A stretch of DNA of 64,000 nucleotides. Source: Clostridium sp. HBUAS56010. Lineage in GTDB: Bacteria; Bacillota; Clostridia; Lachnospirales; Lachnospiraceae. Position numbers and translations under genes: made by a program. The DNA lies in assembly GCF_007115105.1 (NCBI RefSeq), contig NZ_SULJ01000001.1:62001-126000 (forward strand). The letters run 5' to 3'. Positions 16,635 through 24,320 of this stretch are shown piece by piece. The notes under the pieces were generated by a model. The model worked only from the letters and a program-made list of their open reading frames with translations, was not told the origin of the DNA and did not search any database. Positions within the stretch are counted from its first letter, which is position 1; every line of letters starts with the position of its first letter.

Positions 16635-16648
16635 TGTAAGTGTTTACA
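16635..16648. promoter_or_regulatory. cre-like LacI/CcpA operator, copy 2
   Basis: TGTAAGTGTTTACA has the same TGTAA/TTACA arms as the copy about 100 bases to the left, again with one departure from the cre consensus. A pair at this distance could permit looping by a LacI-family protein between the divergent genes. Confidence 0.55.
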
Positions 16649-16653
16649 AAAAT

Positions 16654-16667
16654 TTCGTATATACGAA
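16654..16667. promoter_or_regulatory. IclR/KdgR-type palindromic operator, copy 1
   Basis: The perfect palindrome TTCGTATATACGAA (16-bp when flanking T and A are included) sits just upstream of the -35 box (TTGCAT, 16675-16680) of the IclR-type gene, whose -10 box is TATACT at 16699-16704. An identical copy precedes kdgA, which points to the adjacent IclR-type regulator as binder. Confidence 0.65.
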
Positions 16668-16729
16668 AATGCTCTTGCATTTTTTTTGTTTTCAGGAGTA
16701 TACTATTGACGTAGAAACGGAGGCAAGCA

Positions 16730-17491
16730 ATGAAACTTAACAGAACCGCGCAAAGAACCGTGGAAATCTTAAAATTGATCTCCCGTACACCAGAAGGTGC
16801 TACCTTAGACGATCTTTGTGAAAAACTCAATCTGCCAAAAACCAGTGCTTACGATATTGTTACCACTCTTGCGGAGATGGGCATGGTGAATGTAACAAGG
16901 GGCCAAAAGCAGATTTATACCATTGGTTTGATGTCTTACCGGATTGGAATCAGTTATACGAATAATATGGATTTTATCGGAACAATAGAGCCTGTACTGA
17001 GAGCATTTTCCAAAGAAGTGGGGAAAACAGTTTTCTTTGGAATTCCCACCGATCATCATGTTGTATACATATGTAAGTTTGAACCGGAGAACCCCATCAT
17101 TACAACGGCTACCGTCGGATCCAAAAATCCCATGTACTGTACTTCTCTTGGAAAAGTAATTCTTGCATATAGTGAGAAAGAGAAAAAAGAACAGATGATC
17201 AGCCGGATTAAATTCACCCAGTATACCGGACGCACCATAAAAGACAGAAAACATCTGATGGAAGAATTAAAGCTGGTTCGTGAAAGGGGCTATGCCTTTG
17301 ACGCAAGAGAGATGGAGGAGCACATGCAGTGTGTGGGAGCACCTGTTTTTGACCGGGACGGCAATGTGTTAGGCGCCATTAGCGTATCCACTCTTTATAA
17401 GCCGGCGGAAGATTACGAAGCACTGGGAAGACTGGTTTTAAAAAAGGCAATGGAGGTTTCCCGATTATTAGGCTTTCTTGGAAAAATATAA
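16730..17491 (+). CDS. IclR-family transcriptional regulator (KdgR-like)
   Basis: A 253-residue protein with an N-terminal winged helix-turn-helix (EILKLISRTPEGATLDDLCEKLNLPKTSAYDIV, about 11-43) and the IclR effector-binding domain (about 80-250), including TSLGKVILAY and a conserved Cys-Val-Gly-Ala-Pro-Val stretch. It is transcribed away from the LacI-type gene and towards kdgA-kdgK. Two identical 14-bp palindromes, one upstream of it and one between it and kdgA, make it the likely repressor of the KDG branch. By analogy with KdgR, the ligand may be 2-keto-3-deoxygluconate. ATG follows ACGGAGGC. Confidence 0.9.
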   Translation: MKLNRTAQRTVEILKLISRTPEGATLDDLCEKLNLPKTSAYDIVTTLAEMGMVNVTRGQKQIYTIGLMSYRIGISYTNNMDFIGTIEPVLRAFSKEVGKTVFFGIPTDHHVVYICKFEPENPIITTATVGSKNPMYCTSLGKVILAYSEKEKKEQMISRIKFTQYTGRTIKDRKHLMEELKLVRERGYAFDAREMEEHMQCVGAPVFDRDGNVLGAISVSTLYKPAEDYEALGRLVLKKAMEVSRLLGFLGKI

Positions 17492-17501
17492 GGATTACCT
17501 G

Positions 17502-17530
17502 TTGACAAAATAGGGAGAAACGATTAATAT
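17502..17530 (+). promoter_or_regulatory. Promoter of kdgA-kdgK
   Basis: TTGACA (17502-17507) and TAATAT (17525-17530) with a 17-base spacer form a near-consensus vegetative promoter, starting 10 bases after the IclR-type stop codon. Confidence 0.7.
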
Positions 17531-17561
17531 TCAAGTATAAGAATCGTAAATATGAAATCAC

Positions 17562-17575
17562 TTCGTATATACGAA
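17562..17575. promoter_or_regulatory. IclR/KdgR-type palindromic operator, copy 2
   Basis: TTCGTATATACGAA again, identical over 14 bases to the copy upstream of the IclR-type gene. It lies about 30 bases after the predicted kdgA transcription start and 25 before its ATG, a position suited to repression. Confidence 0.7.
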
Positions 17576-17600
17576 TTTATAGAAGGAGAGAAGAACAATC

Positions 17601-18251
17601 ATGAAAAAAGAACAGGTTTTATCAAAGATGAAAAAAGACTGTCTGGTTGCTGTTGTTCGTGCAAAGAACTTAGAGCATGGCGAGAAAGTTGTTGATGCAA
17701 TTATTGCCGGTGGAATTAACTTCATTGAAATTACAATGACTATGGATGAAGGAAACCCAATTGAATTCATCGCTAAAATGTCTGAAAAATATAGCAAGAA
17801 TGATGAGGTTGTTATCGGAGCAGGTACAGTACTTGATCCGGAGACAGCAAGAGCAGCAATTCTTGCAGGTGCTAATTATGTAGTAAGCCCAGGTTTAAAT
17901 GTTGAAACCATTAAGCTTTGCAACCGTTACAGAGTACCAATGCTTCCAGGCGTTATGACACCAACCGAAGCAATTACTGCATTAGAAGCAGGCTGTGACA
18001 TCATTAAGATCTTCCCAGGCAATATCATGGGACCATCAGCAATCAGTTCTTTCAAAGGACCTCTTCCACAGGGTGATTTCATGCCATCCGGCGGTGTTGA
18101 CGTTGATAATGTTGACAAATGGATTAAAGCTGGTGCATATGCAGTTGGAACCGGAAGCAGCCTGACAAAGGGTGCGAATACAGGTGATTTTGCAGCAGTT
18201 ACAGCAAAAGCAAAAGAATTTGTTGAAGCAGTAGCAGCAGCACGCAAATAA
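17601..18251 (+). CDS. kdgA: KHG/KDPG aldolase (2-keto-3-deoxy-6-phosphogluconate aldolase)
   Basis: A 216-residue class I aldolase cleaving 2-keto-3-deoxy-6-phosphogluconate to pyruvate and glyceraldehyde-3-phosphate. The Schiff-base lysine lies in DIIKIFPGN (about residue 135). Other family motifs are VVRAKN near 18, GAGTVLDPE (about 74-82), VSPGLN and LPGVMTPTEA. It is a cytosolic trimer in relatives. Gene order aldolase-kinase with 32 bases between them shows a KDG operon. Codon use is strongly biased to A/T-ending optimal codons, suggesting high expression. Confidence 0.95.
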   Translation: MKKEQVLSKMKKDCLVAVVRAKNLEHGEKVVDAIIAGGINFIEITMTMDEGNPIEFIAKMSEKYSKNDEVVIGAGTVLDPETARAAILAGANYVVSPGLNVETIKLCNRYRVPMLPGVMTPTEAITALEAGCDIIKIFPGNIMGPSAISSFKGPLPQGDFMPSGGVDVDNVDKWIKAGAYAVGTGSSLTKGANTGDFAAVTAKAKEFVEAVAAARK

Positions 18252-18283
18252 TAAATTAACATCAGAATTAAGGAGAATACAAA

Positions 18284-19315
18284 ATGGCAAAGATCGTAAC
18301 CATGGGCGAGATCATGTTAAGATTATCTACCCCGAACAATGAAAAGTTTATTCAGGCAGATGAATTCGATGTAAACTACGGCGGCGGCGAAGCAAACGTA
18401 GCAGTTTCTCTGGCAAACTATGGCCATGACGCTGAGTTTGTAACAGCAGTACCGAAGAATCCAATCGGTGAGTGTGCAGTTGCAGCTTTAAGAAAATATA
18501 ATGTAGGAACAAAGCACATTGCAAGAGGCGGCGAAAGACTTGGTATTTATTTCTTAGAGACTGGTTCTGCTATGAGAGCATCTTCTGTTGTATATGACAG
18601 AGCACATTCTTCTATTTCCACAGCAAAAGCTTCTGATTTCAACTTTGATGAAATTTTTGAAGGTGCTGACTGGTTCCATTTTACAGGAATCACACCAGCA
18701 GTAAGTGACGGCGCAGCAGAACTGACGGAAGCAGCTTTAAAAGCAGCAAAAGCTCACGGTGTTACCGTATCTGTTGACTTAAACTTCCGTAAGAAATTAT
18801 GGTCTTCCGAGAAAGCTCAGAAGGTTATGACTAATTTAATGCAGTATGTTGATGTTTGTATCGGTAATGAAGAGGACGCAGAGAAGGTTCTTGGATTTAA
18901 ACCAGGTAATACAGACGTAACAAGCGGAGAACTGGAATTACAGGGCTATGTAGACATCTTTAATCAGATGATTGATAAGTTTGGATTTAAGTATGTAATC
19001 AGTTCTTTACGTGAGAGCCATTCTGCATCTGACAATGGCTGGTCTGCATGTATCATGGACGGTGCTACCCGTGAATTCTATCATTCCAGAAAATATCGCG
19101 TAACTCCGATCGTAGATCGTGTAGGCGGCGGCGATTCTTTTGCAGCTGGTGTTGTTTGTGGAATGGTTGATGGAAAAGAATTCAAGGATGCCTTAGAGTT
19201 TGCAGTAGCAGCTTCTGCTTTAAAGCATACAATTCCTGGAGACTTTAACCTGGTAACAAGAGAAGATGTTGATACTCTTGCTGGCGGTGACGGATCAGGA
19301 CGTGTTCAGAGATAA
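18284..19315 (+). CDS. kdgK: 2-keto-3-deoxygluconate kinase
   Basis: A 343-residue PfkB-family sugar kinase that phosphorylates 2-keto-3-deoxygluconate to KDPG, the substrate of the upstream aldolase. Family marks are the N-terminal MGEIMLRLSTP, the substrate-site NYGGGEANVAVSLANYG (about 36-52), and the C-terminal anion-hole motif GGGDSFAAG with the catalytic Asp (near 282). AAGGAG precedes the ATG. The operon ends in a hairpin before the next, related kinase gene. Confidence 0.93.
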   Translation: MAKIVTMGEIMLRLSTPNNEKFIQADEFDVNYGGGEANVAVSLANYGHDAEFVTAVPKNPIGECAVAALRKYNVGTKHIARGGERLGIYFLETGSAMRASSVVYDRAHSSISTAKASDFNFDEIFEGADWFHFTGITPAVSDGAAELTEAALKAAKAHGVTVSVDLNFRKKLWSSEKAQKVMTNLMQYVDVCIGNEEDAEKVLGFKPGNTDVTSGELELQGYVDIFNQMIDKFGFKYVISSLRESHSASDNGWSACIMDGATREFYHSRKYRVTPIVDRVGGGDSFAAGVVCGMVDGKEFKDALEFAVAASALKHTIPGDFNLVTREDVDTLAGGDGSGRVQR

Positions 19316-19375
19316 TTGCTGACCGACTGTTTGCAGACAGGAGAAGATTCCTGCCATTTTATATAGATAAGACAT

Positions 19376-19403
19376 GGGGGTCATTGTGAATGACCCCCTT
19401 TTT
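19376..19403 (+). terminator. Terminator between kdgK and the second kinase gene
   Basis: A perfect ten-base stem, GGGGGTCATT with AATGACCCCC around GTG, is followed by five T. It explains why an ATG at 19374 is not the start of the next gene. Read-through may still supply some downstream expression. Confidence 0.8.
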
Positions 19404-19427
19404 AAAAGTTATGGAGGAAATATCAGA

Positions 19428-20453
19428 ATGAGCGACAGACCATTTGATTTATTAAGCCTGGGCGAACTCCTTTTGCGCTTGTCTCCGGCAGGTGCGGAAC
19501 GATTGGTTCGAGGTGATTCCTTTCAGAAACAGGTTGGGGGTGCGGAGTTAAACGTTGCAGTTGGTGCAGCCCTTTTAGGACTTCATACTGGTTTGGTTAC
19601 CCAGCTTCCTGCACATGATATGGGAATGTTTGCAAAGAATAAAGTCCGTTCTTATGGAATCAGTGATGACTATTTTGTCTATGATGAGAGTTCGAATGCA
19701 AGACTGGGACTTTATTATTATGAGTATGGAGCATATCCAAGAAAACCCAAGGTGGTTTACGACAGAAAGAACAGTTCCTTTGTGAATATCAGCGAGAATT
19801 CTTTTCCTGATGAGATGTACAAAGCAACAACCTGTTTCCATACTACCGGAATTACATTGGCTCTTTGCGAGAACACCAGAAAGACAGCCATTGATATGAT
19901 AAAGAAATTTAAAGAATCCGGTACGATTATTTCTTTTGATGTGAATTTCCGTGGTAATCTGTGGACAGGAGAGGAAGCAAGAGTCTGTATTGAACAGATT
20001 CTTCCCTATGTAGATATTTTCTTCTGCTCTGAAGATACTGCAAGACTGACCTTCAAAAAAGAAGGAACAGTCAAAGAGATGATGAAGAGCTTTACCAGGG
20101 ATTATCCGATTTCTATTGTAGCATCCACTCAGAGAATCGTACATAGCCCCAAGAGTCATACTTTTGGATCGGTTATTTACGACGCAGCAAGAGATGAATA
20201 CTATGAGGAGGAACCATATCGTAACATTGATGTGGTAGACCGTATCGGAAGCGGAGATGCTTATATTGCAGGAGCTCTTTACGGTCTTTTAAGCAGCGGC
20301 GGAGATTGTATGAAAGCAGTACAGTACGGTAACGCGACTGCATCATTGAAGAATACCATTCCAGGTGATTTGCCGACTTCAGATCTAAATGAGGTAAATA
20401 CAGTTATTCGTGAACACAATGATAAAGGCCCTCAGAGCGAAATGAGCAGATAA
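19428..20453 (+). CDS. PfkB-family sugar kinase, second KDG-kinase-like paralogue
   Basis: A 341-residue PfkB-fold kinase resembling the preceding KdgK: SLGELLLRLSPAG at the start, VGGAELNVAVGAALLG (about 34-49), a YDRKNSS segment matching YDRAHSS of KdgK, and GSGDAYIAG (about 274) with the catalytic Asp. ATG at 19428 follows GGAGG; the longer frame from 19374 runs through the terminator hairpin and is rejected. It lacks an obvious own promoter, so it is likely expressed by read-through past the hairpin. Substrate could be KDG or another keto-sugar acid. Divergence from KdgK suggests a different preference. Confidence 0.85.
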   Translation: MSDRPFDLLSLGELLLRLSPAGAERLVRGDSFQKQVGGAELNVAVGAALLGLHTGLVTQLPAHDMGMFAKNKVRSYGISDDYFVYDESSNARLGLYYYEYGAYPRKPKVVYDRKNSSFVNISENSFPDEMYKATTCFHTTGITLALCENTRKTAIDMIKKFKESGTIISFDVNFRGNLWTGEEARVCIEQILPYVDIFFCSEDTARLTFKKEGTVKEMMKSFTRDYPISIVASTQRIVHSPKSHTFGSVIYDAARDEYYEEEPYRNIDVVDRIGSGDAYIAGALYGLLSSGGDCMKAVQYGNATASLKNTIPGDLPTSDLNEVNTVIREHNDKGPQSEMSR

Positions 20454-20470
20454 TAGGTTTCTTACTAAGA

Positions 20471-20514
20471 AAGACCCGGTCAGATGTTTTCTGATCGGGT
20501 CTTTTGTGCTTGGT
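20471..20514. terminator. Bidirectional terminator after the kinase genes
   Basis: A 13-base stem, AAGACCCGGTCAG with CTGATCGGGTCTT (one G-U), with a T tract on the plus side and an A/T-rich tail on the minus side. It lies between convergent transcription units. Confidence 0.75.
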
Positions 20515-20531
20515 GTGCATGATTTTTTGAA

Positions 20532-21305
20532 TTAATTTCCGCATTCAATGCTGATTTCGTTAAATTTCTCTAAGATAAATTCAGTGTCCAGTCTGGATTT
20601 TTCTTCCCCGGATTTGTCTACCACGGCCTTTCCCTGGTGCATCATTAGAAGGCGGTTTCCATATTCTACAGCATAACGAAGATTATGAGTTACCATAATG
20701 GTAGTCAGTTTTTTCTCTTTGACAATCTTATCGGTTAATTCCATAATAACTTCCGCTGTTTTCGGATCCAGTGCAGCCGTATGTTCATCTAAGATCAGAA
20801 ACTCAATGGGAGTCATGGTGGACATGAGCAGAGCCATTGCCTGCCTTTGACCTCCGGATAGAACGCCTACCTTTACATGGAGTTTATCTTCCAGTCCCAG
20901 TCCCAGAGAATGCAGCTGTTCCTGATAGTAAGTGATTCGCTGCTTGTTAGTACCTGGCAGAAGATTGAAAGGTTTTCCTTTTGTATCTGCAATTGCCATA
21001 TTCTCCAATATGGTCATATTGGGGCAGGTTCCCATGGAGGGATTCTGATAAACTCTTCCGATGCGGCGCTGACGCTTAAATTCCGGCATATTGGTAATGT
21101 CAACGTCGTTCATGCGAATGGAGCCGCTGTGTAAGGGAATACTGCCGCAGATCATATTTAACAGAGATGTCTTACCGGAACCATTGCTTCCTACTACAGA
21201 GACAAACTGCTGATCCTCGATGGTCAGACAAAAATCACGGAACAGGCACATTTCGTTGACCGTTCCCTGATTGTAATATTTATTAATGTTATGAAGTTCA
21301 AGCAT
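20532..21305 (-). CDS. ABC importer ATP-binding protein (TrpZ/ABC_sub_bind-type system)
   Basis: A 257-residue ATPase with Walker A GSNGSGKTS (about 40), a Q-loop in RVYQNPSMGT, signature LSGGQRQAMAL and Walker B FLILDEHTAALDP. It energises the import system encoded with the permease and lipoprotein upstream. Its start overlaps the permease end by eight bases. The variant with RVYQNPSMGTCPNMTILEN is typical of the systems using the ABC_sub_bind family of binding proteins, one of which (TrpXYZ) carries tryptophan. The operon is led by a T-box. Confidence 0.9.
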   Translation of the reverse strand: MLELHNINKYYNQGTVNEMCLFRDFCLTIEDQQFVSVVGSNGSGKTSLLNMICGSIPLHSGSIRMNDVDITNMPEFKRQRRIGRVYQNPSMGTCPNMTILENMAIADTKGKPFNLLPGTNKQRITYYQEQLHSLGLGLEDKLHVKVGVLSGGQRQAMALLMSTMTPIEFLILDEHTAALDPKTAEVIMELTDKIVKEKKLTTIMVTHNLRYAVEYGNRLLMMHQGKAVVDKSGEEKSRLDTEFILEKFNEISIECGN

Positions 21306-22182
21306 GATTTTTCACCTTCTTCTCTTTGCCGTTGCTTAGTACAAGAATACCCAGGAACAGGGCGGATGTAATAAGTTTTAAATCCGATGCCTCCATGCCA
21401 AGATAAATTGCAATGGAAACACAGGCTTTATAGATGATTGATCCAATCACAACTGCAGAGGTAGCTTTAACTGCCCCGAACCGTTTAAATAGTTTTGTTC
21501 CGATGATAACATTTGCAAGACCGATCACAATGGTTCCTGTTCCCATAGAGATTTCAAAAAACCCTTTCTGCTGACAATATACAGAACCAGCAAGGGCAGC
21601 CAGACCATTTGCAATGGCAAGACCCAGGATCTTAACAGAGCCTTTGTCTTTGGCTAAAGAGGTGACAAGGGTTTCATTGTCTCCGACAGCCCTCAGCAAA
21701 TAACCAGATCTGGTTTTTAAATAAAGATCAAGAAGAAGTTTGACCGCAAGCACAATAACAGCGAGAATGATGATGACACGGATATCGGAAAATCCCGAAG
21801 GAATTAAGCGGTTCATCAAATTGTTTTCGAAAATGGAATCCGTGTTAAAAAAGGAAACATTCGCTTTTCCTGCCAGCCGCAAGTTCACGGAGTAAAGCGC
21901 AGTCATGACAATGATACCCGACAGGAGATCCCTTACCTTTAATTTTACATGAATAATTCCAGTTACGCATCCGGCGAGACAGCCAAGGGCAAAGGATAGA
22001 ATCAAAGCGACGAACGGATTCATTCCTGCCAGAAGCAGTGTGGCGGTGAGTGCACCGCCAAGGGGAAACGTTCCATCTACAGATAAGTCTGGAAAATCCA
22101 GAATTTTATAGGTAATATACACGCCCAGTGCCATGATGGCATAAACCAGGCCTTCTTCCAAAACGCCAAATATAATTGACAT
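21298..22182 (-). CDS. ABC importer permease (BPD_transp_2 family)
   Basis: A 294-residue integral membrane protein with about eight to nine hydrophobic segments, of the branched-chain-type permease family. Motifs include YKILDFPDLSVDGTFPLGGA near the start and LRAVGDNE in the cytoplasmic loop, followed by GLAIANGLAALAG. It forms the membrane channel with the ATPase gene downstream (eight-base overlap) and receives substrate from the lipoprotein encoded 41 bases upstream. GGAGGAAG precedes the ATG. Confidence 0.9.
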   Translation of the reverse strand: MSIIFGVLEEGLVYAIMALGVYITYKILDFPDLSVDGTFPLGGALTATLLLAGMNPFVALILSFALGCLAGCVTGIIHVKLKVRDLLSGIIVMTALYSVNLRLAGKANVSFFNTDSIFENNLMNRLIPSGFSDIRVIIILAVIVLAVKLLLDLYLKTRSGYLLRAVGDNETLVTSLAKDKGSVKILGLAIANGLAALAGSVYCQQKGFFEISMGTGTIVIGLANVIIGTKLFKRFGAVKATSAVVIGSIIYKACVSIAIYLGMEASDLKLITSALFLGILVLSNGKEKKVKNHA

Positions 22183-22223
22183 GATATGACTTCCTCCAAT
22201 ATGTTCCGATGGTATAAATGTTA

Positions 22224-23240
22224 TTATTTGATATCTTTAAAGATTTCAGCTGCAGAATCTGTAAGTTGTGCAGGAAGGGTAATTCCCAGATTCTCAGCAA
22301 CTTTTGTATTTCCGTAAAAAGCCGCGTCTTTGATTACTTCAAACTTGATTTCACTGGCTTTTGCTTCTCCTTTTAACACCTTTGCAGCCATTTTACCGGT
22401 CTGTTTGCCAAGATCAACATAATCCAGTCCCATTGCAGCAAGACAGCCAATCTTGACCTGTTCAATTTCGCTTCCAAATACTGGAATGTTTTTCTTTGAA
22501 GCTTTGTCTAAAATAAGAGGGAGAGAGCTTACAACTGTATTATCTGTTAAATTATTCAGACAATCCACTTTTGTTAAAAGATTATCCGCTGCCAGAGGAA
22601 TATCAGCAGAAGCAGTGACCGGACCTTCTACGATTTCAAACCCATAGCTGGAAGCAGCAGCCTTATATTCTGCAATTGCAGCTTCTGAATTGATCTCACT
22701 GGTACTGTATAGAATTCCGATGGTTTTAGCATCAGGAAGGATGGTGCGGATCATCTCTAACTGTTTTTCAACTGGAAGCTTGTCGCTGGTTCCGGTTATT
22801 TCACCCACGGAAGATCCGTCTTCTGTTGCAAGAGCAGCGGCAACAGGATCAGTAACTGCCGTATAAATGACCGGAGTTTCTGATTTTTTGGTTCCGCTGA
22901 ATGCAGTTTGTGCCATTGGTGTTGCAATGGCGCAGATTAAATCTGTTTTTTTTGAAAGGAAGTTATTCACGATCTGGCTTGCTGTTCCGCCGTCTGCCTG
23001 TGCGTTTTCATAGAGAATCGTTAAGTTTTTATCTTCCTCAATTCCTTCTTCCTTTAATCCCTGGATAAAGCCTTCCCTGCAGTTGTCAAGGGAACCATGT
23101 TCTGCGAACTGTCCGATGCCGATGGTGTAAGAATCCCCATTCTCTGACCCTTGTGAAGTCTTTTGGGGAGCCTTTGAACAAGCGGAGAGTGCAGCAGCAG
23201 CAATTGCTGTCATTAATATCAGTCTCATAGATTTTTTCAT
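22224..23240 (-). CDS. ABC importer substrate-binding lipoprotein (ABC_sub_bind / TrpX-like)
   Basis: A 338-residue lipoprotein with signal peptide and lipobox LSAC (Cys21). The mature domain has the two-lobed pattern of the ABC_sub_bind family, with IGIGQFAEHGSLDNCREGF, AIATPMAQTAFS, PVIYTAVTDPVAA and GSEIEQVKIGCLAAMGLDYVDLG in order. This family includes the tryptophan/tyrosine-binding proteins TrpX and TyrX. A T-box leader with a candidate UGG (Trp) specifier precedes it, which supports tryptophan or a precursor as the substrate. AGGAGGA lies six bases before the ATG. Confidence 0.9.
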   Translation of the reverse strand: MKKSMRLILMTAIAAAALSACSKAPQKTSQGSENGDSYTIGIGQFAEHGSLDNCREGFIQGLKEEGIEEDKNLTILYENAQADGGTASQIVNNFLSKKTDLICAIATPMAQTAFSGTKKSETPVIYTAVTDPVAAALATEDGSSVGEITGTSDKLPVEKQLEMIRTILPDAKTIGILYSTSEINSEAAIAEYKAAASSYGFEIVEGPVTASADIPLAADNLLTKVDCLNNLTDNTVVSSLPLILDKASKKNIPVFGSEIEQVKIGCLAAMGLDYVDLGKQTGKMAAKVLKGEAKASEIKFEVIKDAAFYGNTKVAENLGITLPAQLTDSAAEIFKDIK

Positions 23241-23300
23241 TGATAAATCCTCCTATTAGATGGTTTTATAAATTTGGAAAGAAGGGGGCAGGTCTGTTGA

Positions 23301-23588
23301 AAATAAAAAAAGCCCCAAGTATGTTCCAAACATACTTGAGACGAATTATACAATCCGCGGTGCCACTCAACTTGACTTTTAAAGTCCACTTTCCATATAC
23401 TAACATATATGCCACGATCTATAACGGTTGTGGTATCCGTCGGTCCCTACTGTATATAAATTCTTCAGGACCGCCCTCGAAAGTCCATTCGGCTATCCGC
23501 TTTATACCGCACTCGCACCAACGGCGGCTCTCTGAAATAATGCAGGGAAAGCTTACTCTTCTTTCTCAACGGTTTATTCTATATATTG
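23301..23588 (-). ncRNA. T-box leader (candidate Trp specifier) of the ABC importer operon
   Basis: On the minus strand the leader carries the T-box antiterminator core GAGTGGCACCGCGGA (23354-23368). A terminator follows, with stem CAAGTATGTT/AACATACTTG (23316-23338) and a T-rich tail to 23301. The Stem I side holds GAA-TGG-A with the candidate specifier TGG at 23487-23485, which would read tRNA-Trp. A promoter TTGACA (23622-23617), 17-base spacer, TATGAT (23599-23594) lies just upstream. Uncharged tRNA-Trp should thus switch on import. Specifier assignment is by eye. Confidence 0.85.
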
Positions 23589-23753
23589 TCATTATCATAA
23601 TCGGAAAGAGTTCATTTGTCAATCCATATTTGAGAAAAAATTTATAAGACCCCATCCAATCATGGAAAGTCTATGAAAAAAAGTCTGCCTGTCTTTTTAT
23701 TTTAGGTGCAATGTGTTAAACTACTGGTATTATGGGATACGGAGGTTTTAAGT

Positions 23754-24266
23754 ATGAAGAAACTACTGGTTGTTGTGGACATGCAGAAAGATTTTATTGA
23801 TGGTTCTTTAGGAACAAAGGAAGCGGTGGATATTGTTCCTCTGGTAAAGAGAAAAATTGAGGAATACCAAAAGGAATCCTTTGATGTGATTTTTACTTTG
23901 GATACGCACAAGGAGGATTATTTAAGCACGCAGGAAGGGAAGAATCTCCCTGTTGTACATTGTATACGGGAAAGCAGCGGCTGGCAGCTTCATGATTCAT
24001 TGAAAGATGTGAAAGGGCAGCGGTTTGAAAAAGAGACGTTTGGAAGTGCTGCCATGGCAGAATATTTAAAAGGAAAATCTTATGATGTTATTGAACTGGT
24101 TGGGGTATGTACGGATATCTGTGTGATTTCCAATGCGCTCTTAATCAAGGCTTTTTTACCGGAAACACTGATTCAGGTAGATTCTTCCTGTTGTGCAGGA
24201 GTAACGCCTGAGAGTCATGAGACGGCATTAAAAGCCATGAAAGTATGTCAGATTCAGGTGCTTTAA
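23754..24266 (+). CDS. Cysteine hydrolase (isochorismatase/nicotinamidase family)
   Basis: A 170-residue enzyme with the catalytic triad pattern of the family: Asp9 in VVDMQKDF, Lys93 in RFEKETFGS and Cys123 in VCTDICV. His52 in LDTHKEDY is a possible metal ligand, with a cis-peptide region before the active cysteine. Members hydrolyse nicotinamide, isochorismate or related amides. The FDVIFTLDTHKEDYL and VHC segments favour a nicotinamidase-like role, but the substrate is not certain. ATG at 23754 follows GGAGGT; an upstream frame from 23706 has no ribosome site. A terminator follows. Confidence 0.88.
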   Translation: MKKLLVVVDMQKDFIDGSLGTKEAVDIVPLVKRKIEEYQKESFDVIFTLDTHKEDYLSTQEGKNLPVVHCIRESSGWQLHDSLKDVKGQRFEKETFGSAAMAEYLKGKSYDVIELVGVCTDICVISNALLIKAFLPETLIQVDSSCCAGVTPESHETALKAMKVCQIQVL

Positions 24267-24280
24267 TTGCAAGAATAAAA

Positions 24281-24315
24281 AATGCCGGAAGGATGCTTAA
24301 TCCTACGGCATTTTT
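24281..24315. terminator. Bidirectional terminator between cysteine hydrolase and aroA
   Basis: AATGCCGGAAGGAT pairs with AATCCTACGGCATT (small internal mismatch) and is followed by a T run on the plus strand and preceded by an A run, serving both converging genes. Confidence 0.75.
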
Positions 24316-24320
24316 CTTAT

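Noticed and set aside
19374-19427. N-terminal extension of the second kinase from an ATG at 19374
   Set aside because: The stretch is a perfect terminator hairpin; a Shine-Dalgarno site and family-like start occur at 19428.
19575-20159. 194-codon minus-strand frame opposite the second kinase
   Set aside because: Antisense to a conserved kinase gene, no ribosome site, no recognisable motif.
23240-23647. 135-codon plus-strand frame through the T-box region
   Set aside because: It runs antisense to a structured leader RNA; the translated product is not protein-like and has no good ribosome site.
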